Both the position numbers and the translations under genes were made by a program. Shown here piece after piece: positions 1 through 12,350 of a stretch of DNA of 64,000 nt (its first letter is position 1; each line of letters begins with the position of its first letter). The DNA is from Myxocyprinus asiaticus (Eukaryota > Chordata > Actinopteri > Cypriniformes > Catostomidae), in assembly GCF_019703515.2 (NCBI RefSeq), contig NC_059362.1, positions 31,350,326 through 31,414,325 on the forward strand, given 5' to 3'. The notes under the pieces are model-generated. The model did not search any database and was not told where the DNA came from. It saw only the letters and a list, made by a program, of their open reading frames with translations.

Positions 1-1035
1 ATGTCATGAGTGTGAACAGTATTTGATCTGAAAAAGTTCCAGAGCTCTCTGTTAGAGCTTTGCTAGACTCTTTAAGGCTTTTTACAGCTGTCAAACTCTA
101 AGAACAAAAGTTTTGCATTTGAGAAAAGGTGTTACACTGCCACATTCCATTCCTGCTTCTCATACACCAAGACACACGCACTCACAATTCCAAATTTTAA
201 AAACAAAGCACTATTCATGTAGACTTGGCAGCCACGTGAACTGCTTTTCACATCCTGAGGCAAGACTGGAGATAGCTAGTTCATGTGATATTTTCTGTGC
301 TGCTTTCAGTTTTAAACGCTGAAGTGTAGTCTGATTGATAACATGTAAAGCTGTACCTTTTCAAATTCCCACATGACATTAAATGTGCATGTTTATATTA
401 CACAGTCAAAGCATGTAGGCCCTTCAGTTAATTATATAATTAATAATTAATTGCATATTACAATCAAAAGGGTAAACAGCATAGTCACAATTTTAGGTTT
501 TGATTCATTTTGGCTTCTAACTTTGTGTTAGAAGCTGAAATTAATATGTGATATTGAGATTTGAGGTCTGTCAGACGCACACACAAACACACAGATATAC
601 AAATACAAAACAGTCACCCCGATTCATACAAACACAGGAGTTCTTTAACAGCAGAAAGAATAAAATTCCTTTAATGATTTTTCTAAAGCAGTAACCCAAA
701 GAGCATGCCTGCCCATATTTCCAATGTGCAGTCTCCAAGCTCAGTAATAAATGGCTCAATTAATTGTAATCTAGTGATTTTGACCTTGTTTCTCTCCAGT
801 ACAATACATTTTACTAAATCAGCACGCTCAGTAAAGCTTTTACATTAAGTTGCATTTAATTAGATAGAAACTCCCCCAAGGATCACTCTCTGTGCATAAA
901 CCATCTACTACATATTTAATGAAAATGTCACTATATGTGTCACTATCTTAATGAGTTTTCTACATTACAATCTCTGGATTCATGATATTATAAAGTATAG
1001 TCCAAAGTAAGTCAAACTGGTTTCATTCCAATTCT
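1..1035. other. AT-rich non-coding DNA, nothing recognised
   Basis: No coding exon or RNA gene can be supported here. The stretch is AT-rich with a short CA-rich patch near 575-600. The small open frames lack any recognisable domain and look like chance. Confidence 0.5.
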
Positions 1036-1040
1036 TGTTT

Positions 1041-1330
1041 GTGTGGGCAGGTTTAAGTGGTTTACGAGGTTTATGTTTTTTTAGTTTACAAACTGGTAAT
1101 TACAAGGGTATTATGCTATAAATGTGGATTATGAGGACATTTCTAGTGTCCCCATAATTCAAATCGCTTAAAAAACTTACTAAATTATGCTTTATTGAAA
1201 ATGTAAAAATGCAGGAAGTTTTTTGTGAGGGTTAGGTTTAGGGGTAGGGTTAGGGTTAGGGGATAGAAGTATAGTTCGTACAGTATAAAAATCATTATAT
1301 CTATAGAGAGTCCTCATAATGATAGCTGCA
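1041..1330 (+). repeat. GT-flanked dispersed repeat with telomere-like hexamers, copy 1
   Basis: The block begins at a GTGTGGGCAGG motif and ends near a TCCTCATAATG motif. It aligns closely with 53245-53515: shared blocks include TACAAACTGGTAATTACAAG, GGACATTTCTAGTGTCCCCA and GTTAGGTTTAGGGGTAGGG. Both copies have GT repeats outside them. The internal TTAGGG-like hexamers (about 1229-1261) are part of the repeat unit, not telomere. The family is not named here; a non-autonomous DNA element is a guess. Confidence 0.75.
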
Positions 1331-1337
1331 CCAACAT

Positions 1338-1384
1338 GTGTGCGTGCGTGCGTGCGTGTGTGCGTGCGCGCGCGCGTGTGTGTG
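1338..1384. repeat. (GT/GC)n imperfect microsatellite
   Basis: Alternating purine-pyrimidine tract of GT and GC dinucleotides directly following the dispersed repeat. Confidence 0.9.
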
Positions 1385-1470
1385 TTAGCCAAATCTGACA
1401 AAACCTCCCTTTGGGGACATTTAGGCACAATCCTCAATTGGAAAATCCCCTTTTACATAGCTAGGCAAAC

Positions 1471-1508
1471 ATGTGTGTGTATGTGTGTGTGTGTGTGTGT
1501 GTGTATGT

Positions 1509-1544
<36 letters not shown>

Positions 1545-1567
1545 TAGAGATAGAGAGATAGAGAGTG
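1471..1567. repeat. (GT)n followed by (GA)n compound microsatellite
   Basis: A GT run (about 1471-1508) passes straight into a GA run (about 1509-1560, with a few GATA units). Confidence 0.95.
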
Positions 1568-1788
1568 TGTAAAATATAAGAAGTTATTTAAAGCAATTTA
1601 AGGGAGGAAAACCAACAATATTTTTACAAATATATATATATTTTTTGTGATACTCAAATAGTTCTAACATTTTTCCTGTGTTTAGTGAATGCCATCATAC
1701 AGAAGTGTTTCATAAATGAATTTATGAAATTTAGAAGAATTTTCCAGATGACTTGGAGACATACTGTTGGCCTATTTAATATAGACAG

Positions 1789-2469
1789 TAGGGCTGGTTA
1801 TCGATACAGATTTCCTGATTCAATTTCATTCCGTATCACAAGCTCTCGATTCGATTCTAATTCGATATTGATTCATGTGGGTATATTTCAGTTATAATGT
1901 CTCTTTTGCTTACATATAAAATACATTCTCTCCCAGCTAATGCTGTAAATTATACAGGGGAACTTCTAACTAGGTACATTATGAAAATATTAATTTTACT
2001 AATTATATTTTCTTAGTTTTTTTTTAATCATTTTTGGACACATTTTAGCTTTTTAAAAATGAACAATTCACTGTATTTAATCAATAAATATGATATTGCA
2101 TATACTGACTGTAAAGAACAGAAAGAGTATAAAAGGAGACATTATTCAATGACAAATTGGTTGCGTGGATCTCGTCTTTGGACACACACAGAACAACTTA
2201 TACTCTCAAAATGCAATGAAAGGATCTTGATGCTGAATACTCCACCACTATACTACACAATTAGTGAAATCTAAACATTTACCAGCCAGTAGCCAAATAT
2301 ATATAGTCGAATAGTGCAAAATTTGTGATTCTTGTGATCGAATAGTCTCTCATTTGTGAAATGAGTGATTCTCTCAAAAAAGATTGATCCATGGCTTTTG
2401 AGAATCAATATCTAATCGACAAATATATAAATACATTTATCAAAAAATCTATATTTTTGCCTAGTCCTA
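1789..2469. mobile_element. hAT-like non-autonomous element, TAGGRCTRG ends, copy 1
   Basis: The left end TAGGGCTGGTTATCGATACA is matched by an inverted right end, which reads TAGGACTAGGCAAAAATATA on the other strand. Flanks carry an imperfect 8-bp duplication, ATAGACAG (1781-1788) and CTAGACAG (2470-2477), 7 of 8 equal, which is the hAT target size. No transposase frame is present. A second member of the family lies at 62227-62997 and shares interior blocks such as ACATTATGAAAATA and AATAAATATGATAT. Superfamily assignment rests on duplication length. Confidence 0.75.
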
Positions 2470-2477
2470 CTAGACAG

Positions 2478-5220
2478 AGAAGTGTTTATTGTGTTAGTAG
2501 TTCTGTCATTTAGTTCAACGAAACACCATATGGGAATTCAGCTTTAATTTCTTCAGTAAGCTAAACTCTATGAAGCCAGTCTCACATGGCAATATTAAGT
2601 TAATAAAGAAACATGGGAGACTCCATTAACATTATTAAGTCTTCCATATAAACATAAATTAGGTTGTCTGGTCTATTTTTCCACAAACCAAATGATGAGT
2701 AAGATGTAGCCCAAAACCAGGAGGCATTAACATTCACAGGAATATGATGCTTATGAATAATCAATTATCTTTAATGAATAATCACTAACACATAATGAGT
2801 ACAGATAAATATTAATTATCTCTGTAGGGGGAGGAACTGCACTGAGACTGCATCAAGGGGTGCCATGACAGCCAAAACAACATCAAAGGGAAAGTTTAAT
2901 AGAAAGAAAAACTCCAATGGTAAAACATGTCCACACTATGGATGGTTGGATTGTATGGTTGAATTGCTTTCTTCAGTAATCCCTCTCTAGCAGCACTCTC
3001 AATCCCTCCCTTTTCCCCACTCTCATTAACTTGTAAAGCTTGTGGAAATATTACACTATGACTGACCTATAAATCTGATATTGCAGAAATAGGATGATGC
3101 TTGTTTAAAATTATTATGCTACATCTGAAAAAGAATTGTGGACTAAATGACAGCAATGTTGGACGTGCTCATAATTACTTCTTTGTGAGAGGTTAGCTGA
3201 AAAGATTTAATGGCCAACAAGTCAAAGATAAATGTTAATTCCTTTAATACTGCTTAACATTTGCTCAGCTTTCTTTTACACTTTAACTCAAAAAATCAAA
3301 TTAGCTTATATAGTATAGCTAGCATGTAGAATTCCCATTGCAGTATTAAGCTTATTTTACCCATTTAGTAGCACAGTAATTTGTTGGTGGTACACACAAT
3401 GTTAATGGTTGGAATAGAGGTCTACTGAGGTTTTAACAGATGGCACTGTAGTATTAACTGAGGAACAATGACAGGGACTGACTGCTTTTTTTCATGGTTT
3501 TAAGTACTGTATTTTACCATTTGAGTTGCATCAGTGTGGTATCTGCTCTTCATCATACAGTACACAATTCATACAATATGTTTCAGCACTTTTCCATCCG
3601 TGGATTATTTTATTTTATTTTGTTATTTACACAAGGGAGTATCAGCCTCCTGATTTGAGTGTTCCAGTGTTCCTTGTGTTCTGTATGAGACACTAATTTT
3701 TTTAACACTATCCAGCATTGGTTGGAATTGCCAGGGATACATGAGTCATAATATGATAACTACTGAAACTGTGTAATGAATAAACAATCCATGATGTTAG
3801 TATGAATAGATTGTTGGGCACGATTCAGAAAATGAGAATCAGTCTTAAAGTTCTTTTAGTTTGTATGTTATGATTAGAAAGGAACAACTTAGAGTTAAAC
3901 AGAGTTGGAGTTAAATGTGCTGTATAAAGTGTATTATGTTCTATGAAAATGAAAGTGATTATGATCTATGTCAAAACGCCAACATTTTCAAACGCCAAAA
4001 TGCATTTCTAAACCAAATTAAAAACCAAACAAACAATAAACAAGCATTAAACACAGTATACAAGGTTTGCAAATCAGCATATTTTTTATTCTTTTTCGTC
4101 CAGCATAAAGGAGAATTTATTTTCCATGACTGCAATTTAAACTTCTTACTATAAATTAATCATGCCTCTTTCTAAGATTAAGGCTACTTTACACTTTCTA
4201 CTTTAATATTCTTAACCTACTTTTAAAAATAGGAGAGAAGATAAATAGAAATTGCTTTAAGCACTAAGTGGAAGAAAAGGTTAATTAAAATAAGGTTCAT
4301 TCCTGGAATAAAACCAGGCCTGAAGGAGGAATCTCTCGTCACATAAAAACAAAAGAGATTATTGAAAAAAACTGGAGGAAAAGCTCTGCTTATCCCTCCT
4401 TTCTCCCTGAAGGCTTCTTTAATTATTTTCATCCATCCCTCTAAATCCTACAGTGATTTGTGCCTAGTGACATCATGCAAAATGGATGAGAGCGGTTGAG
4501 GTGGCATGCTAAGCACTTATTTAGTTTCCACAGGAAAATCACATTCAAAATCATATATTATGAAAAGAATATATTACAGATGCAGGATGCTTGAGAAAAA
4601 GCAAAAGGGGGTGTTGTGTTACACAGTTAACCAAATACAATGTGCTTTTTTATTGCTCGAGCAGGGTTTGCAAGTCAGCAAATATTATTTACCTTAAACA
4701 ATGTAAATCAGGTGTAAATCTAGATCTAGGTGTAGGATTGAAGATTTCACAAATACAAAACAGCTAAAGCATTACACGACTTGCCAAAGTTATAATATAA
4801 TAATAAAATGACTGTTTAGATCAATGTTGCAGTTATCTATTTGCGTTCTGTGAACCTGAGCCACAACATAAACACAATATTTGAAATGTTTGACCTTATT
4901 GAAATTATTATACTGTTATATTTATAATTTAGGGTTTACATCCTAAAACACCATAAACAGGTTTATAATGTCTGACAGTCTATGGACTAAAATCCTCTCC
5001 TAAAATGTCACAAAAAACAAGTGTTGTGGAAAAAGACAATGTACAAAGAAAACATTTGAATAATTACAAAAATGACTAAAGTAATTCAATTTAAAGCAGT
5101 GCTACTACAGTCAACAAAGCACTACTTTTGTAAAAATTCACCACCTTCAGCAATATTTTTCAAGACAATTACTGTCAATTACTTCAAATTACCTGCTGTA
5201 AAATTTTCCAGTTATTATGC
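2478..5220. other. AT-rich non-coding DNA
   Basis: No gene, known repeat end or RNA gene was recognised. Small open frames (for example 3915-4154 and 4506-4697) are low-complexity or domain-free. Confidence 0.45.
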
Positions 5221-5226
5221 ATAATC

Positions 5227-5260
5227 TTTTTTTTTTTTTTTTGATGAAAAAAAAAAAAAG
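5227..5260. repeat. Poly-T / poly-A pair
   Basis: A T run of about 16 is followed after a few bases by an A run of about 13, giving a short A/T hairpin. Confidence 0.9.
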
Positions 5261-5394
5261 GTAAAAGTCAGTTAGCCTATTTATTTGTAAAATATTTTCA
5301 ATTTATTCAATTAAGGGAGTAGCACTTAGCATCCACAATGTATACAACATCTCCAAGAAATATATATGAATGGTTTCTGGTGGGCATGACCCTA

Positions 5395-5482
5395 ATTATA
5401 CAGGACTTTTTGAGACTGACTATTTGACTAGTTGTTCAAACAATAAACCAACTAGTCAATTTTGAAAATGTGTGCATCCCTA
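5395..5482 (-). mobile_element. Single-ended hAT-like fragment
   Basis: The 88 bases end in CATCCCTA, the inverted form of the TAGGGATG end used by the element at 7268-8426. Just inside lies an inverted pair around ACTAGTTG / CAACTAGT. No left partner end was found, so this is an end fragment or a degraded copy. Confidence 0.45.
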
Positions 5483-7259
5483 ATTAAAATACCTGCCTCC
5501 TTGTATTGATGTGTTACACATGTAACACATTTTGGGGATGAATTTATTGAATTTACTATAAAAAGAAAACCAACTATAAAATCCAGTCTATAGCCCTAAG
5601 TCCAAAGTGATAGTCAAGCACAATTTATTTGCAAACGAACATACACAAATCCAGTAAAATCTTTGTTTCCTTTGATTTTGCTGACTATCTGACAGAAGAC
5701 AGCAATTTAATTTCAGCAAAACAGGATGGGGTAATTCCATGGCCAATCCTGACAGAACAAAAGCAACACATCTGACAGCAGACCAGAAAGCAGATAGACT
5801 GGCTAATCAGCTACTGTATACATTTCCATTCCAAACAATAGAGAACAACGCAAACTGGCTTTTCAGAAACTGACAGATATTTGTATAGACGGACTAGCTG
5901 CCTGTTTGAGGATCAAGACAGTAGTCTGTGCTGGGAATAATTACCATGGAGTATATCTGTGTTGTGTATTATTAGCATAGATGCTAGCATGCCAACTTCA
6001 TTTGTGCATTTGGTGAGGACTGTTAGTGTTAGATATAAGTACACACTTGTCTGTGGTGGTCTGTGGTCTCCTGTGGTGTAGACGACACAGGACTGAAATA
6101 AGGATACATTGATTAGTCAGTTTGGTGCTAACGTGCTAATGTGAAACATATCTAACACAGCATGGGGTTTCTGCTTGCAGAGACAGCTGAAGAGCAGTCT
6201 GAATATCTCATCAATAATTAAACAGCAGACATGCTCTAATGAGGACCTGATGCTATTAAGGAGATAACACTTGAACTCGGGAAAGGTCATGCTCAAACAT
6301 ACAGATTAAGGGGCCGTTTAGACCGATCATGTTTTTGCCCTAAAAAGTCTAGAAATTTAATCTAACAAACAAAAGATTTCAAGCAGAATTATTCAATATT
6401 TTAGTGGATTTCCTGTATTAAGATGAGATTCAAATACTTGTGCTTCTCATCTGTGTCCCTGCATGTTGATATCAGACACACTGAAGAAGATCTGTTGAGT
6501 TCTCGTGCTTGTGTATGTATCCGCTTTTTCAAATTTTGCTATTGGACTGTTATTTCCCTTTAAAACAACACTTAATTAGCAAAGTTTAAATTCTTTATGT
6601 AGCGCAGTGGTTGATTGACAGGTGAGGGGTGGCACACCTTATTACCAGGTGTAAGCAGGGTCTATGTCTCTACCACAATTTCAATCAGTTTCTCTTTTTA
6701 TTGCCTACCTTATTCTCGCCCCCCTCCTTTTTTAACCCCATTCCTCTTTGAAGCTTGACTCCCATTTTTAAGGAATTAATTACTTTTGAAGGCACCTAAA
6801 ATGCTGTTATGCTCTCCAAGAGCAGACTATTCATTTCTAAAGAGAACTTCAAATATTACTATGTTCAAGAAAAATAGGTCAAATTCACTGTAATTAAAAA
6901 TAATAACAACAATGAAGACTATTAACAGGATTCCTATCCCTCAGTTTTCACCACTTTCCACATGCCTAATGTATGAATCTGGAAAGCTGCAGATAACTTA
7001 TCGATATGTCTTCTAAAGACAGAATTCGAACAAAGCAAGAAGGATGGTTACTGACCACATCTATCAAGCCGCTAGCCTTCTTTGTCTCCCCCTTACTTTA
7101 ATGGGACTCGTTCATCAGACTGGAGTCCTGTCCATGACAAAGACCTGTCTGACACTGACAAATTCACCCCAACAACTGAAAATAATGACACAGCAAGTCC
7201 TTATTGATACGCATGGCAGCATATGATACTTCATACATATTATGACATGGTCTATTAAA
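5483..7259. other. Non-coding DNA, nothing recognised
   Basis: Mixed composition without a recognised exon or element end. The open frame at 7044-7226 has no domain. Confidence 0.4.
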
Positions 7260-7267
7260 GTAGATTG

Positions 7268-8426
7268 TAGGGATGCAAATTTAGACAAATTCTTTTAACT
7301 GGTTAACCGCTAGCATTAACCGGTTAACCGATAATCCATGAATCAAACAAGTGACCAAAAAGGCATGACAAAGGTCTATACTGACTGAAACATAACAGGC
7401 TCACATGACATATGTGCATATTTAGCAATAGTTATTATATCAACATTTGAATGAACAATTGTATATTTCATTTCATAACAAACAAATTTTGAATGGATCG
7501 CTTGCACTGCAAATTAGCCTACGAGGTTATAACTTTTGGCAGTTTAATGATGGAAGAATAAAAACAGCCAGCCTACCGACAAATTGTGCTGATGGGCATT
7601 CCTTGTCATTTTTGTTTAGAAGAATCAACATATATACAGTAACAGTTAGACCTCTTTGATTTCCTTGTCATGAACTGTTGGCTGTACCAAGATCCAGATA
7701 CAAAACAAAAGGTGATAAAGCTTTTGTAGTGTAGGCCCCACAATTATGGAACAGCCTACTCTGGGATATTAGATCTGCTGAATCTGTGACTGTTTTTAAG
7801 TCTCGTTTAAAAACTCATTTGTATAGACTTGCTTTTATTACTATGTGAATGTGTTGTGTTTTACTGTGTGTGTTTTTGATTTTACGCTTTGCGAAGCACC
7901 TTGTGCTTAGTTGCTAAAAGATGCTATATAAATAAAATTGTTATTATTCATGGACAGGGGTCAGTATGGAACACCTGTTGACAGCAAGCCTGAGAATTGC
8001 TCCAAAGGCACTGACGTCCCTTTGCGCATCACACTCCCATCTCCCGTGCACCATAAGTGAAGTTCAGGGCTGTAAACATATGCTCTTAGATGTCGAGGCT
8101 TGCAGATGTTTTTTCATATGGACTTGCATTGTACTCGTGCTACTACTAAACTTCAACGTTTTATTTTACAATTTGCATTTGAACGTCTTCAGGAACAAAA
8201 TGGTCCCACAGCGCATGCTTCCTATTTCCTTGTCATTCAGACTAAGAGGAAGACAAAGGTTGTAAACAGTGCCCTCGTATGCACATAGCATGCCTTACAT
8301 GTTAAACCCATCAAATTAACTCTCTGTTGTATCTTTAACCTTTTGGTTAATTTTTGACTGATAGTATTATTCTACAAATTGTTAATTCCGGTTAATTGGT
8401 TAACCAGTTAAACGACTACATCCCTA
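7268..8426. mobile_element. hAT-like non-autonomous element, TAGGGATG ends, with nested L2 tail
   Basis: Terminal inverted repeats are TAGGGATGCAAA on the left and TACATCCCTA on the right. Just inside both ends lie GGTTAACC-type blocks (AACTGGTTAACCG at left, GGTTAACCAGTT at right), extending the inverted symmetry. The flanks GTAGATTG (7260-7267) and GTTTATTG (8427-8434) match at 6 of 8 positions, fitting an aged 8-bp duplication. No transposase was seen. The LINE tail at about 7660-7948 lies inside and so inserted later. Confidence 0.7.
7684..7848 (+). pseudogene. L2-type LINE, C-terminal end of ORF2 (broken)
   Basis: Read from 7684 the frame gives VPRSRYKTKGDKAFVV, a stop, then APQLWNSLLWDIRSAESV and FKSRLKTHLYRLAF, ending at TGA 7846-7848. 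The block with KGDxAFxVxAPxLWNSLP and FKxxLKTHLYR is the characteristic C-terminus of fish L2/CR1-group LINE reverse-transcriptase proteins. A 3' untranslated tail follows with TGCTATATAAATAAAATTG and short TTATTATT repeats to 7948. The element is severely 5' truncated, as usual for target-primed integration, and has an in-frame stop. It lies inside the element at 7268-8426. Confidence 0.85.
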
Positions 8427-8612
8427 GTTTATTGACAGTACGCAAGAGATATATACCTGAAGCTATTGCTGAAGAGACATACGCTTTTTGAGCCTGAGCC
8501 GTCAATGCCATGTGACCAGTCACTCTGGACACAGGTAAATTACATTATGACATGTTTGATTGGCTGATGGCACTAAAATAATGTGCAGAATCCCAAGTCC
8601 AAGTGGACATAA

Positions 8613-8623
8613 CCACACACACA

Positions 8624-8671
<48 letters not shown>
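8613..8671. repeat. (CA)n microsatellite
   Basis: CA run with a single AT interruption near 8629. Confidence 0.97.
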
Positions 8672-8672
<1 letters not shown>

Positions 8673-9683
8673 CAGAATAGCACAAATAAGCTTGTCACAA
8701 ATCACCACAACCATGAATCTAATCTTCTTCAAACTGCAAACTGACTGCAACTTGTACTATAAACATAATATAGATAGTTGGTGCAGTTTGGGTTGAGTGA
8801 AATCTCCAGGGGACATTCCTGAACCAGCTGTCCCGAGTAAAATAAAACTGAGAATTTATTCAAGCATGGAACTGTACAACTGACCTACATTGACAATGCA
8901 CTTCATTGCAATACATATTTATAACTCATGGACAAACACTCACACATATTTTCCCTCATTTCTCATTTCCATTTCTATCTCGCTTCAGTTCTGTGCATCA
9001 ACTGTGACATATAATATATACTGAAAACACTGCAAGACACACTGTTGAACAAACTCTCGTATACACAATTTTCATCATTCAAACATAGATAACAGACTGA
9101 CAGTTACTGTAACCAGGGCAGACTATCCTTTGAATCATATATGTTTATCTGTTTTGAGTCCAGATAATTGCAGCATTCAGGAGTCAGCTTTATGTTATGC
9201 AGTTGTAAGAGTGGGTGACTCTTGTTTACTATGGTCCTGGTCTCTTTTAGGACATCTGCCTAATGCATGTGTACTTGAGTGTCTGTTATTTGATATGCTG
9301 TATGTCTATGTGTGTGTGTGTCTATTTGAACGTGAGTGCACACAGTCTTGAGGGAAAATATGTTCACACACCCCTAAACAGAGCGTGGTGAGGCACCTCT
9401 GTGTTTATAAAACACTGTCTTATTCTGAGAGGAATATATATTTATGCTGAGAGGAATGTGCCTCATAACCCCATTCATACAGAAAATTGCAGTCATGCAT
9501 GTAGAAATTGCGCTGTACACAATGAGATAATAGGCAGAATGACCAGAGATTCATTTATACTGAGATATCAACCTCCATGGCTTTACCATACAGTAGGAGA
9601 GAGCATAACGGTCAACTTGGATCACGTAAGTTTTCCTAGCCAATCATATAATGGACCTGATGTCAATGAACCACATTCAGAGT
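8672..9683. other. Non-coding DNA, nothing recognised
   Basis: No element end or coding domain was seen. An open frame from 9401 runs into the LTR at 9689 and shows no protein family features. Confidence 0.4.
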
Positions 9684-9688
9684 GTTAC

Positions 9689-10102
9689 TGTAACATCCGA
9701 GGTTGTTACCCCTCCTACCAACCACCAGAGGGAGCCCTTTCCCGAATACTAACTCTGTACCATTTCTTCGTTGGTGACTTCCTATTTGAACTATATAAAT
9801 ACAGGCTGTTCCATTTTGATTTTGTGAAGTATTGCTAGTTTACCCTGCCTTACCAAGCATTTTTCCATTGCCTTTGCTGATTGTTTTCATGTTATGACCA
9901 TTGCCTATTTTCCTGGATTTATTGCCTTTTGGATACCCCTTTGTTTTGTTTGCCTTGTTGGATTGTCTTTTTGGTTTATTGGATCATACCGCTTGCTTTA
10001 CGACTGTCTCTATTTGCCTGCCGATTTGGATTGTTAGCTTGTGTTCATAATATATTTCCAGCACATGGATCCTAACACCGTCTCCATGGCCAGTTCATTA
10101 CA
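9689..10102 (+). mobile_element. Probable solo LTR
   Basis: The segment starts TGTAACATCC and ends CATTACA, the TG...CA boundary form of LTRs. It is flanked by GTTAC (9684-9688) and GTTTC (10103-10107), a 5-bp duplication with one mismatch. A TATA-like CTATATAAATAC sits near 9790, as expected in U3. No internal retroelement coding sequence lies on either side, so it would be a solo LTR left by recombination. The family is not identified, and with a mismatched duplication the boundary is likely rather than certain. Confidence 0.6.
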
Positions 10103-10384
10103 GTTTCGATAATAAATCACTGTTTGTGGATACCCTAAAAACGAATGGGTTGAGCTGTAAACTGATGCCTACCTGTTGCAAAATTGTCTGTGACTTCTCT
10201 TATATAACAGAGGCTGGCATGCCTCAAAAATCCATGCATCAAAAGGATTGTTTAGTGTAAAACATGTTTAAGATTAGCAGACCTCTGGTCTGGTCTGGAC
10301 CTCTGGTCTCCTCACCAGTGCACCGCTGTGTTATGCTTTGTTTTACTAACCTTGTATGCTCCCCATTGGTAGAGGGGTTCTGGA

Positions 10385-10570
10385 ATGATAGCCTCAGTCA
10401 CCATTCACTTTCATTGTTTGGTAGAAATATACAATGAATGTGAATGGTGACTGAGACTAACATTCTGCGTAACATCTCCTTTTGTGTTCCATGAAAGCAA
10501 GTCATAGGGGTTTGTAAAAACATACGTAAATAATGACAGAATTTAAATTTTGGGATGAATTATTTTCACA
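10385..10570. repeat. Foldback repeat fragment
   Basis: Contains the inverted pair AGTCACCATTCAC / GTGAATGGTGACT (about 10397-10463), followed by sequence ending in GACAGAATTTAAATTTTGGG. The same AGTCAC-stem unit recurs at about 23310-23575, so this is a dispersed foldback family. Confidence 0.65.
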
Positions 10571-11166
10571 TTCTTTACATTTTTAATCTTTAAGGTTATA
10601 TGGGAAAGTAAAATTAACTACTGATAATTATGCAATTTATGTAAACATTATAATGCAGGATACCTATTTCCAATGTATTTCAATCATCAAAAGTACCTGA
10701 TTTAAACTTTGACCCTTTTCAATACAACAAAGAAATGTGCCTCCATAACTGAGCACCTGAGGTGGTTCTCGCCATTTAGGAATTTCTCATTAATGCCTCT
10801 CTTTTCCACCACTGGACCAAAAGGTTCTCATTGTGAAACCGTGCCGTTCCGTTCTAATCAGTTATGGTTTCTTATTCCACTGTGGTACTTAAATGTATGT
10901 AAAAAATATGTGAGAAAGTAAACACTGAAGCGAGTGCACTATGGAGGATGATCGTATATTCCAGTTTTTAAGACTTGTTTTTCCCCTTGTTGTTATTCTG
11001 CTAAAGCACAGGAAAGGCATGGCCTATATCACAAAAAGGAAAACAAAGAGAAAAAGGAGAGAGGTTTACCATCATTTTCTGAGGGTTTGTGAATGCCACC
11101 GGACATGAACACAAAGAAAGGTAAAAGTTCCCAGACTACTTAAAAAGGAAATTTATTGACAAATTA

Positions 11167-12350
11167 CACTGCCTGGCCAAAAAAGAAAAAAAAAAAAAAG
11201 AAAAAAGTACCCGTTTATATTTAAATAAGCAGTTACTTAAGAGCCTATGATTGGATCATTATTGCAATGATTAATATGTTTCAGCTGGCAACAATTCTTT
11301 TAACCTTAACTGATGCAGAGTGTAGCTTCTCATTTCTTAAACAACCGTGTCGGAAGATGGCTCCCGTAGTCATGGAAAAGATGTTACTGTGTTTCAGAAG
11401 GGGCAAATTATTGGCCTGCATCAAGCAAAGAAAACAACTAAGCTGAAATCACTGGAATTGGGTTAAGAACTGTCCAACGCATTATTAAAACCTGGACGGA
11501 TAGTGGTGAACTGTCATCTTCACGGAAGAAATGTGGTCGGAAAAAAATGTTGAATGATCGTGATTGGAGATCACTAAAACATTTGAAGTCAGATCGTAAA
11601 AAAAGGACAGCAGAGCTCACAGCTATGTTTAATAGTGAAGGAGCATTTCCACATGCACAATGCGACGAGAACTTACAGGATTGGAACTAAACAGCTGTAG
11701 TGAGGCTAATTTGGAAAAAACTACTTCAATTTGCTAGGAAGCATAAAGATTGGACTGTGGAGCAATGGAAAAAGGTCATGTGGTCTGCTAAGTCCAGATT
11801 TACCCTATACCAAAGCGATGGTGCATCAGGGTAAGAAGGGAGGCGCATGAAACCATGCAGCCTTCATGCATGGTGCCCACTGTACAACCCTCTGGAGGCA
11901 GTGTTATGATCTGGGGTTGCTTCAATTGGTCAGGTCTAGGCTCAGCAATGTTATGCAGCAATAAAATGAAGTCAGATGATTACCTGAATGTACTGAATGA
12001 CCAGGTTATCCCATCAATGGATTTTTTCTTCCCTGACGGTAATTTTCCAGGATGACAATACCAAGATTCATAGGGCTCAAATTATGAAAGAGTGGTTCAG
12101 GGAGGATGAGGAATCATTTTCACACATTAATTGGCCACCACAGAGTCCTGACCTTAACCCCATTGAAAGTCTTTGGGATGTGTTGGAGAAGACTTTACAG
12201 AGTGGTTCGACTCTCCCATCATCAATACAAGATCTCAGCCAAAAATTAATGCAACTCTGGATGGAAATAAATGTTGTGACGTTGTGACACAGCTAAAGGC
12301 GGTCCAACAAAATATTAGAGTATGCAACTTTTTTTTTTAGCCAGGCAGTG
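11167..12350 (+). mobile_element. Tc1/mariner-type transposon, DD36E-like, copy 1
   Basis: The ends CACTGCCTGGCC and GGCCAGGCAGTG (right end reads GCCAGGCAGTG) are inverted repeats, each bordered by TA (11165-11166 and 12351-12352), the Tc1/mariner target. Length of 1.18 kb fits an autonomous-size Tc1 element, but the transposase is broken. A sister copy lies on the other strand at 38651-41632. TTAA at 11237-11240 is the intact version of the site into which another transposon inserted in that sister copy. Confidence 0.92.
11358..12287 (+). pseudogene. Tc1-like transposase pseudogene (DD36E spacing)
   Basis: The helix-turn-helix part is readable around 11400-11510 (GLHQAKKTTKAEITG then LRTVQRIIKTWTDSGE). 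The catalytic core reads PSGGSVMIWGCFNWSGLG near 11885-11945, then after a frame change FQDDNTKIHRAQIMKEWF and [16 protein letters not shown] to about 12205. The catalytic Asp of DDN and Glu of PIE are separated by 36 residues rather than the usual 34. At least one frameshift at about 12045-12050 and stops upstream break the gene. DD36E spacing is known for a separate Tc1/mariner lineage; I believe it has been called Incomer, from memory. Confidence 0.82.

Noticed and set aside
1229..1261. Telomeric repeat
   Set aside because: Only a few imperfect TTAGGG units, repeated at 53420-53450 as part of a dispersed repeat; not a telomere or interstitial array.
9401..9838. 145-codon open frame
   Set aside because: Runs into the solo LTR at 9689, no domain or composition typical of coding sequence; judged chance.
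11349..12298. Functional transposase gene
   Set aside because: Frameshifts and stops break the frame; only a pseudogene can be supported.
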